Below are positions 8,017-21,518 of a DNA stretch of 64,000 bases, piece by piece (within the stretch, counting starts at the first letter, position 1; each line of letters begins with the position of its first letter). Under the pieces are notes generated by a model. That model was given only the letters and a program-made list of their open reading frames with translations. It was not told where the DNA came from and did no database searches. The stretch is from the NCBI RefSeq assembly GCF_002252675.1, contig NZ_NQKY01000003.1:124001-188000 (forward strand), written 5' to 3'. Source of the DNA: Synechococcus sp. BO 8801. GTDB taxonomy: Bacteria; Cyanobacteriota; Cyanobacteriia; PCC-6307; Cyanobiaceae. A program made the translations under genes and the position numbers.

Positions 8017-9377
8017 ATCGGAGAAGGGCAGGCCCCCACGGCCTGCACCTCCCGCAGGACCCGGCCGATCGTGGTGTTCGGAGCCCCTGCCCCGGCGGAC
8101 ACGGCACTGACGTAACGGGGCCCGTCCGCCGTCTGCAGAACGCCGCTGATCGAGCGCACCCCCGTGAGGGTGCCGGTCTTGGCGAAGAACCGGCCATCGA
8201 GGCTGGTCCCCTTGTAAAGGTTGCGCAGGGTGCCGCGGCGCCCGGCGATGGCCATGGAACTGATGTAGTCCCGGGAGTAGGGGTGGTGGTCCATGCGCAG
8301 CAGCAGGGCCACCAGGAAGCGGCTGGTGACCCGGTTGGCGCGGTCGAGGCCACTGCCGTCCGCCACCCGGACCCCCTCCATGGGCAGGCCCTGTTCGACC
8401 AGCCAGAGGGTGTTCAGGCGGCTGGCCTCGGCCACGTCCCAGGTGCCGGCCGCCTGGCGCAGCAGCACTTCGGCGGTGAAGTTGTGGCTTTCGGTGTTGG
8501 CCAGGCTCATCAGGCCGTGCATCGAGGTGGAGGGCTCCTCGTGGATCAGCACGGCGTCGGCGGGCAGGGGCTGGCGGGCGGACACCAGGGTCAGCTGCAG
8601 GGGCGAGCCGCCGCCCTGGTTCATGGCTCGACGCAGCAGCGTCTGGAGCCGGGAGGGGGGATTGCTCACCGCATCGTCGATGGCATTGCTGGTGATCGCC
8701 AGGCGGGTGATCGGGGCGCCGTAGGCGTAGGCCCGGTCGGCCACATGCCAGCCGCTGGGCCACCAGTTCTGGGAGGCTTCCTCCGCCAGTTCCAGGCGGA
8801 CCGGACCGCCTCCCACCGGGGAGCTGGCCCCGGCGGCCATGGCCAGCTGGGCGAAACGCTGCAGCTGGGGCAGGGCCAGGTCGGGATCCCCCTGCCCCGT
8901 GAGCCGCAGGGTGCCGTCCTGGAGCCGCCACAGCTGGGTGGTGAGCCGGTAGTCGGGGCCGAGGCGATCGAGGGCGAAGGCGCTGCTCACCAGCTTCTGG
9001 TTGGAAGCCGGCACCCGGGGCTGGCGCCCGTTGACGTCGGCCAGAAGCCGGCCGCTGCCGTCGGCGACGCTGACGCTCCAGCGGGAACGCTCGTCGCCCA
9101 GCACCAGGGCGACCTGGCGCTGCAGGCTGGGGCAGGTGATTTCGGTGGCCAGCCGCGGCATGCCCACCGGGGGGGGAGCCACCGGCAGGGCCGCCATTGG
9201 CAAAGGTCGCTGGCTGCGGGCCGAGGGGAGGGCCGGCTCGGTCTGGGCCCACGCCGCCAGGCCCGCCGGGGAGGTGCCGCCGACGACCAGCAGCAGGGTC
9301 GCCAGCCTCAGGGGGCGGCGGAGGCGGTGCTGGACGGTGCAGGGGAGGCGGTGGCCGGGGCGGGCGGACGCAGTCAT
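8013..9377 (-). CDS. dacB: D-alanyl-D-alanine carboxypeptidase/endopeptidase, PBP4 (S13) family
   Basis: The S13 enzymes trim or cut peptidoglycan cross-links in the periplasm. The 454-residue protein has a long basic N-terminus and a signal-like hydrophobic stretch (LATLLLVVGGTSPAGLAAWA). The three active-site motifs of penicillin-binding proteins are present: SNQK (S-x-x-K) in VPASNQKLVSSAFAL, the SGL segment in ADGSGLDRANRV, and KTG in FFAKTGTLTGVRSISG. The length and order fit PBP4. It starts one base after the DUF4330 stop on the same strand, so the two are probably one transcript. Confidence 0.9.
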   Translation of the reverse strand: MTASARPGHRLPCTVQHRLRRPLRLATLLLVVGGTSPAGLAAWAQTEPALPSARSQRPLPMAALPVAPPPVGMPRLATEITCPSLQRQVALVLGDERSRWSVSVADGSGRLLADVNGRQPRVPASNQKLVSSAFALDRLGPDYRLTTQLWRLQDGTLRLTGQGDPDLALPQLQRFAQLAMAAGASSPVGGGPVRLELAEEASQNWWPSGWHVADRAYAYGAPITRLAITSNAIDDAVSNPPSRLQTLLRRAMNQGGGSPLQLTLVSARQPLPADAVLIHEEPSTSMHGLMSLANTESHNFTAEVLLRQAAGTWDVAEASRLNTLWLVEQGLPMEGVRVADGSGLDRANRVTSRFLVALLLRMDHHPYSRDYISSMAIAGRRGTLRNLYKGTSLDGRFFAKTGTLTGVRSISGVLQTADGPRYVSAVSAGAGAPNTTIGRVLREVQAVGACPSPI

Positions 9378-9378
9378 G

Positions 9379-9909
9379 TCAGGAGGTTCCGAGTTTCAGG
9401 TCCGTGACGGTGCCGTTGAAGCGGTAGTTGGTGCCTTCCAACTCGACCGGGGCGCCGATCTTGATGGTCTGGTTGCCGAAGACGACACCACCGGCGGTGC
9501 GCCGCCCCTGGCCCTCCAGCACGAAACGTCCATCGAAGGTGCTGAAGGTCTTCTGGTTGGGATCGGGGGCGCTCACCACCTTCCCGTCGGGGGTGAGGGT
9601 GGAGATGATCCGGTCGAAGGGGACGATCTCCTTGACCGCCACGCTGCCGTGGGGCTGGTTGCGGATCACGATGGCCACCTTGCCCTCGGCGCGGGCCTGC
9701 TGCAGCAGTTGCACGGGTGAAGCAGCAGGGGCACCGCGCACGTCCACCATCACGGTGACGGGCTCGAGGGCGCCGGTGGCCTGGGCCACGGCCCCGCTGA
9801 GCCGGGGGCTCCAGATCACGCCCCCGATCGCCAGCAGGGCGGCGACGGCGGCGCCGACGTCGACGAGGCTGAAGGAACGGGACCGGGGCGATTCGCTGGG
9901 CATGGGCAT
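9379..9909 (-). CDS. DUF4330 domain protein
   Basis: This 176-residue protein of unknown function carries one N-terminal membrane segment (FSLVDVGAAVAALLAIGGVIW) followed by a soluble domain matching the cyanobacterial DUF4330 pattern (VMVDVRGAPAASPVQLLQQA, HGSVAVKEIV, FGNQTIKIGAPVELEGTNYRF). The domain is probably periplasmic and beta-rich. Two nearby ATG codons (9907-9909 and 9901-9903) could start it; I use the longer. It sits between DUF1995 and the PBP4-type gene, all on the minus strand, so an envelope role is possible, but this is only context. Confidence 0.75.
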   Translation of the reverse strand: MPMPSESPRSRSFSLVDVGAAVAALLAIGGVIWSPRLSGAVAQATGALEPVTVMVDVRGAPAASPVQLLQQARAEGKVAIVIRNQPHGSVAVKEIVPFDRIISTLTPDGKVVSAPDPNQKTFSTFDGRFVLEGQGRRTAGGVVFGNQTIKIGAPVELEGTNYRFNGTVTDLKLGTS

Positions 9910-9986
9910 GGGAAAGCCCGCGAAGTGTACGCAGCCTTTCCGGGATGCACCAGCCGCCCCGGTCGGGGTCCTCCCGGACCGGCGTC

Positions 9987-10676
9987 TCAGTTCTGCAGGT
10001 CCTCGATCATCTGGCCCAGGGCCCGCAGGTTGCTGCCCAGACCGGCCTCCTCGCGGCCGCTGAGGGCCAGGTCCTGCTGCTCCGCATCGGGCTTCTGCTC
10101 GAAACTGCCCGCCAGCCGGAAGCCGTCGTGGTCGAGCCGGTAGAGCTCCCATTCGCCGGGGTAGGCGCAGCGCAGGGCGCGGTCGGCCTTGGGCAGCAGG
10201 GCATAGGCGGCCCGCCAGCCGGCCAGGAAGCCCCGGCGACGCTGGCGCGCCACGCTGCCGATGCCCACGGCGGCATCCTCCAGGGCGGGATTGACGAGCA
10301 CCACGGCGTCGCTGTGGCGGCCGCACACCGCCTCCACCAGCTCGTATTCGGCCTGGCTCGCCCCCACCAGCAGCAGCACGCCGCTGGAGGGTTCCTCCTG
10401 CTGGCGCCGCCGCTGGTCGGAAAAGCTGCCGATGTGCTCGGCCAGGGCCGGAGCATCCCGTCGGGCCAGAGCGGTGGCACCGGCATCCGGAAACAGCAGC
10501 CGCACCCCTGGTCGCTCCGCGATCAGCCCCTCCAGCAGACGCAGCACCACCGGCATCAGGCGCAGTCCTTCGAAGCGGAACTCCACGGTCCAACGTCCCC
10601 CCGATCCGGCCGCCAGGGCCGCCTGGAGGGCCTGGAGGGCTTCGGCTTCGGCGGTGCGCAGGTCGGCGGGCAGCAT
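9987..10676 (-). CDS. DUF1995 family protein
   Basis: This 229-residue protein matches DUF1995, a family shared by cyanobacteria and plastids (the plant member LPA3 has been linked to photosystem II assembly). The N-terminus LPADLRTAEAEALQALQAAL and the block RWTVEFRFEGLRLMPVVLRL are typical. VLLLVGASQAEYELVEAVC, VVLVNPALEDAAVGIGSVAR and GEWELYRLDHDGFRLAG follow. There is no signal peptide. No catalytic motif is evident, so a biochemical role cannot be given. It lies 26 bases after the cysteine desulfurase. Confidence 0.8.
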   Translation of the reverse strand: MLPADLRTAEAEALQALQAALAAGSGGRWTVEFRFEGLRLMPVVLRLLEGLIAERPGVRLLFPDAGATALARRDAPALAEHIGSFSDQRRRQQEEPSSGVLLLVGASQAEYELVEAVCGRHSDAVVLVNPALEDAAVGIGSVARQRRRGFLAGWRAAYALLPKADRALRCAYPGEWELYRLDHDGFRLAGSFEQKPDAEQQDLALSGREEAGLGSNLRALGQMIEDLQN

Positions 10677-10702
10677 CGGCTGGCGGCAGGGCTGATCGGA
10701 CC

Positions 10703-11836
10703 CTACCCAGGCGCTTCCGCCACCCTGCGCCGGGCCAACTCCAGGGCCGCCGGCAGGCCGGCCAGATCGGCGGCGGTGAGCCAGGGGCCCAGGCTGATCC
10801 GCAGGCCGCTGGCCGCCTCGGCGGGGCCATAGCCCATGGCGAGCAGCACGGCACTGGTGCCGGCCGTGCCCGCAGCGCCACCGGCACTGGCACAGGCCGA
10901 ACCGCTGCTGACGGCATAACCCTGGCGGGCCAGCTCCCGCACCAGACGCCGACCGCCCAGGGGCCGGCCCTCGGGCCCGTCCACCAGCAGGCTGATGTGG
11001 TGCGGCAGGCGCCCGGCGGGGTCGTCCGGCTCCGGGCCGCTCATCCGCACGCCCTCCAGGCGACGCAGGTCGGCCAGGAGGGGATCGCGCAGCGAGGCCA
11101 TGGGGTCGGCGCCGCCAGCCGGCTCGGTGCCGCCGCGACGGCCCCCCTCCTGGGCCCCACCGATCAGGGGCTCAAGCCGGACCCCGCGCCGCACCAGCAG
11201 GGCCCCCACGCCGCGGGGGCCCTGCAGCTTGTGGGCCGCGCAGCTCAGCAGGTCCACCGGCAGCCGGCTGAAATCGACCGGGCGGTGGCCCACCACCTGC
11301 ACCGCATCGACGTGGAACCGCACCCCGGCCTGGCGGCAGAGGGCACCGATCGCCTCGATCGGCTGGAGCGTTCCCACCTCGCTCTGGCCCCAGAGGACCG
11401 ACACCATTCGGGTCGGCGGCGTCAGCAGGCGCTGCAGGTCCTCCAGATCGACCACGCCGCGGCGGTCCACGGGCAGGAGCTGCACCTCCCAACCCCGGCG
11501 CGCCAGGGCGGCGGCGGCGGCATAGCTGGCGGGGTGCTCCACCGCCGAGAGCAGCACCCGACCCGGCTCCAGCGGACCGTCGGAGCCGACCAGGGCGGTG
11601 TGGATCGCCTCGCTCCCCCCGGAAACGAACACCAGTTCATCCCCACCGCAGCCGAGCCGGGCGGCGAGGGCCTGACGGTCACGCTCCAGGCGCTCCGCCG
11701 CCGCCAGGCCGTGGCCATGGAGGCTGGAGGGGTTGGCCCAGGCCTCACGGTGGGCACGGGCCATGGTCTCCAGGACCGCCGCCGCCGGAGGGGCGGTGGC
11801 GCAGGCGTCGAGGTAGATCTCAGGGGGCGGGGGCAT
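10703..11836 (-). CDS. NifS/IscS-like cysteine desulfurase, with internal deletion
   Basis: This is a PLP-dependent class V aminotransferase-fold enzyme that releases sulfur from cysteine for Fe-S clusters or thio-modification. The 377 residues include YLDACATAP at the N-terminus, the PLP-stacking His101 in SAVEHPAS, HVDAVQ near 176, the PLP Lys203 in SCAAHKLQGPRG, and the catalytic Cys315 in SGSACASAGG. After GGRRGGTEP (residue 239) the usual helix before the LRDPLL segment is about 20 residues shorter than in IscS. The frame is kept, so it may be a natural variant or an impaired enzyme. The start overlaps the dapF 3' end by 17 bases. Confidence 0.85.
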   Translation of the reverse strand: MPPPPEIYLDACATAPPAAAVLETMARAHREAWANPSSLHGHGLAAAERLERDRQALAARLGCGGDELVFVSGGSEAIHTALVGSDGPLEPGRVLLSAVEHPASYAAAAALARRGWEVQLLPVDRRGVVDLEDLQRLLTPPTRMVSVLWGQSEVGTLQPIEAIGALCRQAGVRFHVDAVQVVGHRPVDFSRLPVDLLSCAAHKLQGPRGVGALLVRRGVRLEPLIGGAQEGGRRGGTEPAGGADPMASLRDPLLADLRRLEGVRMSGPEPDDPAGRLPHHISLLVDGPEGRPLGGRRLVRELARQGYAVSSGSACASAGGAAGTAGTSAVLLAMGYGPAEAASGLRISLGPWLTAADLAGLPAALELARRRVAEAPG

Positions 11837-12965
11837 CGCGGGAGAGGCGGCCCCGGGTGCGGGATTCCAGGGATTCGCCGGCCAGGGCCACCAGATCGTC
11901 GAGGGAGCGCCCCTCCAGCAGGGCCGTGACGCGGGCCCGGGCTTCGGCGCTGGGGCAGGCCTCCGGACGCAGGCAGCCGTTGACGCAGGCGGTGGCGCAA
12001 TCGATGGCGGCAACGCCTGCGCCACCGCGGGGGGCGCTCCCGCTCTCCACCGGGGCGCTGGACGGCGCTGCCACCGCCATGGCGGCAGGGAGGGCGGCGT
12101 CTTCGTCGAACAGCGACGGGGCCACGACTCCGTCAAACACCGCCTCGGCCGGACCGGTCATGAACACGTGGCCGCTGGCTTCGTCCCAGTGGATCTCCAG
12201 GGGCCCCCCGGGCAGGTCGAGCCGGGCGTGGCGGGCGGCCAGGCCGAGCCGATGGCAGGCCACCAGGGTGGCGCAGGCGCCGGTGCCGCAGGCCAGGGTG
12301 GGCCCCGCCCCCCGCTCCCAGACCCGCATCACCAGATGGTCGGGAGCGAGCACCTGGACGAAGTGGACGTTGGTGCGGGCCGGGAAGGCCCCATGCACCT
12401 CCAGGGCGGCACCGAGGCCCTCCAGATCGATCGCCGCCACGTCGGCGACGGGCACGACGGCGTGGGGATTGCCCATGCCGGCGGCCGCCACGGCCAGGCG
12501 CTGGCCCAGCACCTCCAGCTCGCCCACCGGCAGCCCCTGCTCCCCCACCGCCAGGGTGGTGGGCACGGTCTCGGGGGTCAGGAACGGCGGGCCCATGTCG
12601 ACGCGGATGCGACCGTCCTCAGCAAGGGCCGGCACGATGCGACCGGCGAGGGTCTCGATCTCCCAGCTGCGGGGAGCCTCGTCGCCGTCACTGTCCGCCA
12701 GGAATCGGGCCAGACAGCGGATGCCGTTGCCGCACATCTCCGGCTCGGTGCCATCGGCGTTGAAGATCCGCATCCGCAGCTCACCGCCCTCCCTCGGCGG
12801 CAGGGCGAGGATCACACCATCGCCACCGACCCCGAAGCGGCGGTCGCAGAGCCGCTGCACCCGGTCGGGAGTCAGGCCGAAGAGGCCCTCAGGATCCTCT
12901 AAGCTGCGGCCGTCCAGCAGCAAGAAGTCATTTCCAAGACCCTGGTATTTACTGAATTGGAGCAC
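11820..12965 (-). CDS. dapF: diaminopimelate epimerase with Cys-rich C-terminal extension
   Basis: DapF converts LL- to meso-diaminopimelate for lysine and peptidoglycan synthesis. Two catalytic cysteines are present: Cys78 in EMCGNGIRC and Cys226 in TLACGTGACA. The usual domain ends near residue 280 at GHVFMTGPAEAVFDG. About 100 further residues follow: an Ala/Pro/Ser linker, then a block with four cysteines spaced C-x3-C-x3-C-x5-C (323, 327, 331, 337) and a helical RARVTALLEGRSLDDLVALA segment. A GTG at 12963-12965 gives the start LQFSKYQGLGNDF; another GTG at 12972-12974 is possible. The downstream neighbour is a cysteine desulfurase, which makes an Fe-S or sulfur link tempting but unproven. 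Confidence 0.92.
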   Translation of the reverse strand: MLQFSKYQGLGNDFLLLDGRSLEDPEGLFGLTPDRVQRLCDRRFGVGGDGVILALPPREGGELRMRIFNADGTEPEMCGNGIRCLARFLADSDGDEAPRSWEIETLAGRIVPALAEDGRIRVDMGPPFLTPETVPTTLAVGEQGLPVGELEVLGQRLAVAAAGMGNPHAVVPVADVAAIDLEGLGAALEVHGAFPARTNVHFVQVLAPDHLVMRVWERGAGPTLACGTGACATLVACHRLGLAARHARLDLPGGPLEIHWDEASGHVFMTGPAEAVFDGVVAPSLFDEDAALPAAMAVAAPSSAPVESGSAPRGGAGVAAIDCATACVNGCLRPEACPSAEARARVTALLEGRSLDDLVALAGESLESRTRGRLSRDAPAP

Positions 12966-13008
12966 CTGTAGCACCGTTCCGTGAGACCTGGAGATTGGGG
13001 TCGATCCT

Positions 13009-13248
13009 ATGCAGAGTTTCTTTGAAAAACGGGGACCCAGGCTCGACACGACCCTGCCCAGTGTGCGGCACGTCCAGGAGCTGATCCGCATCCGCACCCC
13101 AGTGAACGTCGTCCTGCTGTCCGGCAAGGAGTTCGATGGCATCATCCGCTGGCAGGACAGCCATTTCCTGGCGATGAGCACCGAACCCGGCACGCCGCTG
13201 CTGCTGATCAGCCTGGCCGCCGTGGCTTCGCTGCGGGCCCTCAGCTGA
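13009..13248 (+). CDS. hfq: Hfq-related RNA-binding protein, cyanobacterial type
   Basis: This 79-residue Sm-like protein is divergent from dapF, the usual position of the cyanobacterial Hfq homologue. The N-terminus carries TLPSVRHVQELIRIRTPVNV, followed by the Sm1-type strand turn VVLLSGKEFDGIIRWQDSHFL and the Sm2-like LLLISLAAVASL. Family members lack the RNA-binding residues of enterobacterial Hfq, and in Synechocystis the protein has been tied to motility and pilus function. The ATG at 13009 opens the frame with a short MQSFFEKRGPR lead. Confidence 0.85.
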   Translation: MQSFFEKRGPRLDTTLPSVRHVQELIRIRTPVNVVLLSGKEFDGIIRWQDSHFLAMSTEPGTPLLLISLAAVASLRALS

Positions 13249-13294
13249 GCCTCTCCGTGGGCTGTGACACGATCACCCCCATTCCCTGTGGCCC

Positions 13295-15899
<2,605 letters not shown>

Positions 15900-15916
<17 letters not shown>

Positions 15917-16748
15917 GGGCCGCGGCGTGGTGGCGCAGGTGGTCGTCGATGAAGCTGGCGATGAAGAAGTAGCTGTGGTCGTAGCCCTCCTGGTAACGGA
16001 GCCGCAGGGGGTGGCCCGCCGCCTCCGCCGCCGCCGCCAGGTCGGCGGGCCGCAGCTGGGTCTCGAGGAAGGGGTCGGCCGTGCCCTGGTCCACCAGCAG
16101 GGGCAGCCGCTCCACCGCTGAGGCGAGCAGGAGCGTGGCATCCCAGGCGGCCCAGGCCGCTGGATCCGCCCCCAGGTAGGCCCCGAAGGCCTTCTGGCCC
16201 CAGGGACAGGCGCAGGGGTGGCAGATCGGGGCGAAGGCGGACACGGAGCGGTAGCGGCCCGGGTGCCGCAGGGCCGTCACCAGGGCGCCGTGGCCCCCCA
16301 TGGAATGACCGCTGATGGCGCGGGCCTGGCTCAGGGGCAGCTCCGCTTCCAGCAGATCGGGCAGCTCCTCGGCCACATAGGCGTGCATCCGGTAATGGCG
16401 GTCCCAGGGGGCCTCGGTGGCATCGACGTAGAAGCCGGCCCCCTGCCCCAGATCCCAGCCGCCATCGGGGTCGGTGGGCACCTCCGCACCCCTGGGGCTG
16501 GTGTCCGGGGCCACCAGGGCCAGGCCGAGCTCGGCGGCGAGGCGATGGGCGCCGCCCTTCTGCATCACGTTCTCGTCGGTGCAGGTGAGCCCTGAGAGCC
16601 AGTAAAGGGCCGGCACCCGCTCCCCGGCGAGGGCCTGGGGGGGCAGGTACACCGCCAGATTCGCCGGCCCGTTCAGCTCGGAGGAAGGGTGCCTGTAACG
16701 GCGGTGCAGGCCGCCGAAACTGCGGTTCTCGCTGAGCAGCTCGAGCAT
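15900..16748 (-). CDS. fghA: S-formylglutathione hydrolase
   Basis: This esterase-D family hydrolase splits S-formylglutathione to glutathione and formate, the second step of glutathione-dependent formaldehyde oxidation. The 282 residues have the alpha/beta-hydrolase fold with the nucleophile in [10 protein letters not shown], the oxyanion block [18 protein letters not shown], the [10 protein letters not shown] block, and the Asp/His pair in [10 protein letters not shown] and [21 protein letters not shown]. It is 31 bases downstream of adhC, which makes its substrate, so both act in one pathway. The 3' end converges on leuS with an overlap. Confidence 0.95.
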
Positions 16749-16779
16749 GGGGACGCCGACCTCCGGGGTCGCAGGGGGG

Positions 16780-19513
<2,734 letters not shown>

Positions 19514-19655
19514 GGCTCCTGGGACGCCGTGACGGGCCCCCGAACCGTATCCATCAGCCTCCACGTTCGGCAAGCGGATCGGCGGATGCGCGCTTTCCAC
19601 CACGGGGCCGGCCACCGGAGCGCCCCCGGAGCGGGAAGAATCCGGCCGTGTTCGT

Positions 19656-19661
19656 TACAAT
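19656..19661 (+). promoter_or_regulatory. candidate -10 box TACAAT upstream of DUF1402-like gene
   Basis: TACAAT lies in the 285-base divergent gap between pgi and the DUF1402-like gene, which is otherwise featureless to me. It is close to the bacterial consensus and 137 bases from the ATG. No clear -35 box. Confidence 0.3.
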
Positions 19662-19798
19662 TGATCTAAAGAACGCCATTCCGCTTGCTGTCCCGCCTCG
19701 CCGGAACTAAGCCACGACGCTCCGGCCACCAGCCGGCGGTCGCGCCCCAGGCTCGCCAGCGGAGCCACGCACTGCGACGCGGCTTGTACGGCCACGCT

Positions 19799-20602
19799 AT
19801 GAAGCTGGGACTGCTTCTGGTGGCCGGCGGCCTGGCCCTGATCCCGCTGAGCCGGGAACCCCAGGTGCGATCCCGCAGCCCGTTCCTGCTCACCGATGGC
19901 GAGCGCGACGACAAGGCCTTCCCCCTGATCAGTCCATCCACCAGCGAAGGGCTGCGGCCCGATCCGGTCGATTTCAGTCCCGAGGAACTGCGGGAGCTCA
20001 ACCGCCGCTTCGGCGTCCACGGCCCCCAGCCCAGGCTGGCCCAGCTGTTCACCGAGGGCATCGACCAGCTCCAGCCCCTGCGCAGCCACACCCTCGGCCG
20101 GCTCGAGGAGCTCAGGCCGGTGATCCTCAACGAGAGCCGCCGCCACCACATCAATCCGATGCTGGTCACCGCCGTGCTCTTCGATGAGCTGCAGCACGCC
20201 AAGCCCGGTGAAGACCTGCCCCTGGCGGCCCGCAGCGGCCTGTTCAGCACCCACGGCCCCGCCCAGCTCAGCGTCGGCGAGCTCGTCAAACAGGGGCTCC
20301 TGCCCGCCGATGCCACCCCGGAGCAGATCGATGAGGCGCGCATGGAGCTCCTCGACCCCGACCGCAACGTGCGGCTGCTGGTGGGCAAGTTCGTTCGCCT
20401 GAAGCAAGCCCTGGGGCTCTCCGACAACGCCCTGCTGATGGCCAGCACCTCCCCCGCCGATGCCAAGGCCATCGCCACCCTGGCCTACCTCCACAACGGC
20501 AAGCTGGACTACCCCGGACGGGTGCTCCGCTACATGCAGGACCCGGAGCTGCACGCCCTGCTCTACGGCACCCGCAAACCGATCACCAGCCCCCTGATCT
20601 GA
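19799..20602 (+). CDS. DUF1402-like, possible lytic-transglycosylase-fold protein
   Basis: The 267-residue protein starts at an ATG giving MKLGLLLVAGGLALIPL, a short signal anchor or signal peptide. The body has HHINPMLVTAVLFDELQHAK, GLFSTHGPAQLSVGELVKQGL and ARMELLDPDRNVRLLVGKFV. The layout, with a Glu-Asn-Glu stretch before HHINPMLV and the GPAQLSV block, resembles lysozyme-like folds found in DUF1402 proteins. A peptidoglycan role would fit the amidase gene that converges on it. An upstream in-frame TTG would add 38 arginine-rich residues and is less likely. The stop codon lies within a small tandem duplication. Confidence 0.55.
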   Translation: MKLGLLLVAGGLALIPLSREPQVRSRSPFLLTDGERDDKAFPLISPSTSEGLRPDPVDFSPEELRELNRRFGVHGPQPRLAQLFTEGIDQLQPLRSHTLGRLEELRPVILNESRRHHINPMLVTAVLFDELQHAKPGEDLPLAARSGLFSTHGPAQLSVGELVKQGLLPADATPEQIDEARMELLDPDRNVRLLVGKFVRLKQALGLSDNALLMASTSPADAKAIATLAYLHNGKLDYPGRVLRYMQDPELHALLYGTRKPITSPLI

Positions 20603-20624
20603 GCCGGCCCCCTGATCTGAGCCT
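20589..20624 (+). repeat. 18-bp tandem duplication spanning a stop codon
   Basis: GCCCCCTGATCTGAGCC occurs at 20589-20605 and again at 20607-20623, giving an 18-base period. The first copy holds the last codons and stop of the DUF1402-like gene; the second is just after the stop. Confidence 0.85.
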
Positions 20625-20642
20625 GGGCCCAGCGCGTCCCGA

Positions 20643-21518
20643 TCAGCAGAGCACCCCGAGGGCGGCCAGCCGCACCTGAAGTTCCCCCCAGTCGAAGCTG
20701 CGCGGATCCATGCGCTCCCCGCCCAGATCCACGTGCTGGTGTGTGGTGATGTTGCTGGGGGGAATGCCGTAGCGGCGCATCCAGCGGGCCAGGACGACCG
20801 CGAGGGCGTCGTACTGGGCGGCCGTGTAACCGCTGTGGCTGCCCCCCTGGTTCTCCCCGTCGAGGGGCGTCTCCAGGCTGAGGTGCAGGGCGAAATTGTT
20901 GATCGAACCGGCCAGCTCCGGGTTGGTCACCACCCAGCGGCCGTTGAAGGCGGAATTGCCGGCACCGAAGGCCCGTTTGGCCGGGTCCAGCGCCTCCACC
21001 ACCTGGCCGTCGAGGCCGATCAGGGTGTGGTAACTCACCTGGTCCTCGTCCCGCGGGTGGGGCGTCATGAACGTGTTGATCGCGGAGTTGATGCCGAAGA
21101 CGGTCTCGTGCAGCACGACGACCTGGGGGGTGGTGTCGAGCGTCTGGCCGAAAGCATCCCGGCGGAAACGCTCGCCGTAGTTGCTTGGGTCGATACGCAG
21201 CCGGACGGTGTCGTAGCGAAGTCGCTCCGCCAGGCCCGCCAGACGGGCGCGCAGGGCGGGGTCGGCCTGGCAGGCCCCCCCCAGGGGAGCACGCCAGGCG
21301 GCCTGGGGCGGTGGCAGGACCTGCTCCGGCGGTGGCGGCGACGTCCCCCCATCGGGGGGGGACTGGCGCACCTCCTCCAGCAGATCGAGAAGGGAGGCAC
21401 GGCCACCGGCATTGCCCGGGGCGCCGAACAGGTCACGACCCAGCCAGGTCAGTCCCCCCAGGCTGATCACACCCGCACCGGCCACCGCCAGCACCAGGGG
21501 GCGCAGGGACGAGGTCAT
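20643..21518 (-). CDS. N-acetylmuramoyl-L-alanine amidase (Amidase_2/PGRP type)
   Basis: The 291-residue protein begins with a membrane-targeting segment (LRPLVLAVAGAGVISLGGLTW), then a Pro-rich linker, then an Amidase_2 domain from about residue 120. Zinc-site motifs are visible: VVVLHETVFG with the first His, SYHTLIGLDGQVVEAL, and TTHQHVDLGGERMDPRSFDW near the end. Such enzymes cut the bond between muramic acid and the peptide stem. The start overlaps the M61 peptidase stop as ATGA. It may act in cell-wall remodelling or recycling; murQ, at 42 kb, would serve the latter. Confidence 0.85.
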   Translation of the reverse strand: MTSSLRPLVLAVAGAGVISLGGLTWLGRDLFGAPGNAGGRASLLDLLEEVRQSPPDGGTSPPPPEQVLPPPQAAWRAPLGGACQADPALRARLAGLAERLRYDTVRLRIDPSNYGERFRRDAFGQTLDTTPQVVVLHETVFGINSAINTFMTPHPRDEDQVSYHTLIGLDGQVVEALDPAKRAFGAGNSAFNGRWVVTNPELAGSINNFALHLSLETPLDGENQGGSHSGYTAAQYDALAVVLARWMRRYGIPPSNITTHQHVDLGGERMDPRSFDWGELQVRLAALGVLC

